A stretch of DNA of 5,987 bases. It comes from Brooklawnia sp050943675 (GTDB taxonomy: Bacteria > Actinomycetota > Actinomycetes > Propionibacteriales > Propionibacteriaceae). Below the pieces are notes generated by a model. That model ran no database searches. It worked only from the letters and a program-made list of their open reading frames with translations, and was not told the origin of the DNA. Each line of letters begins with the position of its first letter. The stretch's first letter is position 1. Shown here one piece after another: positions 4,654 through 5,987 of this stretch. Location of the stretch: contig JBMNPP010000172.1 in NCBI GenBank assembly GCA_050943675.1, positions 1 to 5,987 of the forward strand. The letters run 5' to 3'. Position numbers and translations under genes: made by a program.

Positions 4654-5987
4654 ATGTGCGCTCACATTCTTGCTACCGCTGCCTGGCCCTACGCCAATGG
4701 GCCTCGTCATATCGGTCACGTTTCAGGTTTTGGCGTGCCTTCGGACGTCTTTGCGCGGTACATGCGAATGTCGGGCCACGATGTGCTCCTGGTGTCGGGT
4801 TCGGACGAGCACGGCACCGCTATCCAGGTAAAGGCCGAGGCCGAGGGTCTGTCACCGCAGCAGGCCGCAGACAAGTACCACGGCATCATCGTGGATGACC
4901 TGCAGGGGCTGGGCCTCAGCTACGACCTCTACACCCGCACCACCACCCGGAACCACGCTGAGGTGGTGCAGGAGATGTTCGCCAGGCTGCACGCCAATGG
5001 CTACATCGTCGAGGAAACCCAGATGGGTGCCATCTCACCGTCCACCGGCCGCACACTGCCCGACCGCTACATCGAGGGCACCTGTCCGCTGTGCGGATTC
5101 GCCTATGCCCGTGGCGACCAGTGCGACAACTGCGGCCACCAGCTCGATCCGATCGACCTGATCAACCCGCACAGCCGCGTCGATGGTGAAGTTCCGGAAT
5201 TCCGTGAAACCAGTCATTTCTTCCTGGACCTGCCAGCGTTGGCCGAAGAGCTGATGAGCTGGCTGGATTCGCGCACCGACTGGCGGCCCAACGTCCTGAA
5301 CTTCTCGTACAACTACGCCAAGGAACTCAAGCCGCGAGCGATCACCCGCGACCTCGACTGGGGTGTTCGGATTCCTGTCGAGGGCTGGGCCGACGAAGAC
5401 CTGAAGCGCATCTACGTCTGGTTCGATGCTGTCACCGGTTACCTGTCGGCCAGCATCGAGTGGGCAAAGCGGACCGGTGACCCACAGGCCTGGCGCAAGT
5501 GGTGGAACGACGGCAACGCCCGCTGCTACATGTTCATGGGCAAGGACAACATTGTCTTCCACTCGGTGATCTGGCCGTCCATGCTCCTTGGCGTCAACGG
5601 TGCCGGCAGCCGCGGCGGTACGCCCAGCGAGTGGTTCAAGGTGCTCGACCTGCCCACCGAGGTGGTTTCTAGTGAGTTCCTGACCATGCGTGGCTCCAAG
5701 GTCGACACCACGCACGGTCACGTGATCTACGTCGGTGACTTCCTGCGCGAATTCGGGCCCGACCCGCTGCGCTACTACATCGCGGTGGCCGGCCCCGAAT
5801 CGCGTGACACCGACTTCACCTGGGACGAATTCGTGCGTCGCAACAACACCGAACTGGCCACTGAATGGGGCAACCTGGTCAACCGGTCGATCTCGATGGC
5901 GCACAAGAATGTCGGTTCCATCCCGGCAGCCGGTGAACTGCTCCCAGTCGATATCGAACTCCTTGAGGCCAGCCGCAACGCGTTCGG
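4654..5987 (+). CDS. metG: Methionyl-tRNA synthetase, N-terminal 444 codons (3' end outside window)
   Basis: Class I aminoacyl-tRNA synthetase (EC 6.1.1.10), which charges tRNA-Met in the cytosol. The Rossmann-fold start AAWPYANGPRHIGH holds the HIGH motif at 19-22, followed by SGSDEHGTAI. The connective-peptide insert has one zinc knuckle, with Cys144, Cys147, Cys157 and Cys160 (CPLC then CDNC). Later blocks are RDLDWGV, YVWFDAVTGYLSAS and GKDNIVFHSVIWPSMLLG. The second signature, normally KMSKS or the related KFSTS, reads K-V-D-T-T at 349-353, keeping only the first lysine. After it come DPLRYYIAVAGP, DTDFTWDEFVRRNN and GNLVNRSISMAHKN, typical of the actinobacterial type-1 enzyme (full length usually 550-610 residues, from memory). 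The start at 4654 fits the family N-terminus and the promoter spacing; no in-frame alternative is needed. The frame is open to the window end. Confidence 0.97.
   Translation, partial: MCAHILATAAWPYANGPRHIGHVSGFGVPSDVFARYMRMSGHDVLLVSGSDEHGTAIQVKAEAEGLSPQQAADKYHGIIVDDLQGLGLSYDLYTRTTTRNHAEVVQEMFARLHANGYIVEETQMGAISPSTGRTLPDRYIEGTCPLCGFAYARGDQCDNCGHQLDPIDLINPHSRVDGEVPEFRETSHFFLDLPALAEELMSWLDSRTDWRPNVLNFSYNYAKELKPRAITRDLDWGVRIPVEGWADEDLKRIYVWFDAVTGYLSASIEWAKRTGDPQAWRKWWNDGNARCYMFMGKDNIVFHSVIWPSMLLGVNGAGSRGGTPSEWFKVLDLPTEVVSSEFLTMRGSKVDTTHGHVIYVGDFLREFGPDPLRYYIAVAGPESRDTDFTWDEFVRRNNTELATEWGNLVNRSISMAHKNVGSIPAAGELLPVDIELLEASRNAF

Noticed and set aside
5035..5904. Minus-strand open frame of 289 codons
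   Set aside because: Opposite metG, whose frame carries all expected MetRS blocks; the reverse protein looks like a mirror shadow rich in Val, Asp and Gly.

Overview
The window (5,987 bp) is GC-rich. Its genes are all on the plus strand, several overlap by 4 to 11 bases, and the proteins are of actinobacterial type. Examples are a cytidine deaminase with the CAECG and PCGRCRQ motifs and a methionyl-tRNA synthetase that starts with a WPYANGPRHIGH block. A relative of the Propionibacteriales is plausible, but the window alone cannot prove it.

Bases 1-4233 look like one transcription unit. It begins inside an ABC transporter ATPase gene whose 5' end lies outside the window. Next come two integral-membrane permeases of the BMP/NupOPQ nucleoside-uptake type (606-1631 and 1628-2737), a cytidine deaminase (cdd, 2742-3128), a ribonuclease HI fused to a C-terminal NTF2/DUF4440-like domain (3125-4009), and a 63-residue DUF4177-like protein (4042-4233). 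The joints are an 11-base overlap, an ATGA overlap, a 4-base gap, another ATGA overlap and a 32-base gap. The functional link is that nucleosides enter through the transporter and cytidine/deoxycytidine is deaminated to uridine/deoxyuridine. The substrate-binding lipoprotein expected with such a transporter is not in the window.

Bases 4234-4653 form a 420-base gap without a convincing gene. Part of it (4321-4500) is about 55% GC, clearly lower than the flanking genes. Its 3' half holds two perfect GC-rich hairpins (4531-4560 and 4599-4618). It ends in an actinobacterial -10 box, TAGACT, exactly 7 bases before the metG start codon.

Bases 4654-5987 hold the first 444 codons of metG (type-1 actinobacterial methionyl-tRNA synthetase), cut by the window end. 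There is no Shine-Dalgarno sequence and the promoter position predicts a leaderless mRNA.

Most of the window is ordinary nucleoside-salvage and housekeeping content. The points most worth a second look are the strongly altered KMSKS loop of the otherwise well-conserved MetRS (K-V-D-T-T), the compacted second nucleotide-binding domain of the ABC ATPase, the RNase HI-DUF4440 fusion, the leaderless metG promoter, and the nested hairpins before metG. I found no clear evidence of a new multi-gene system.
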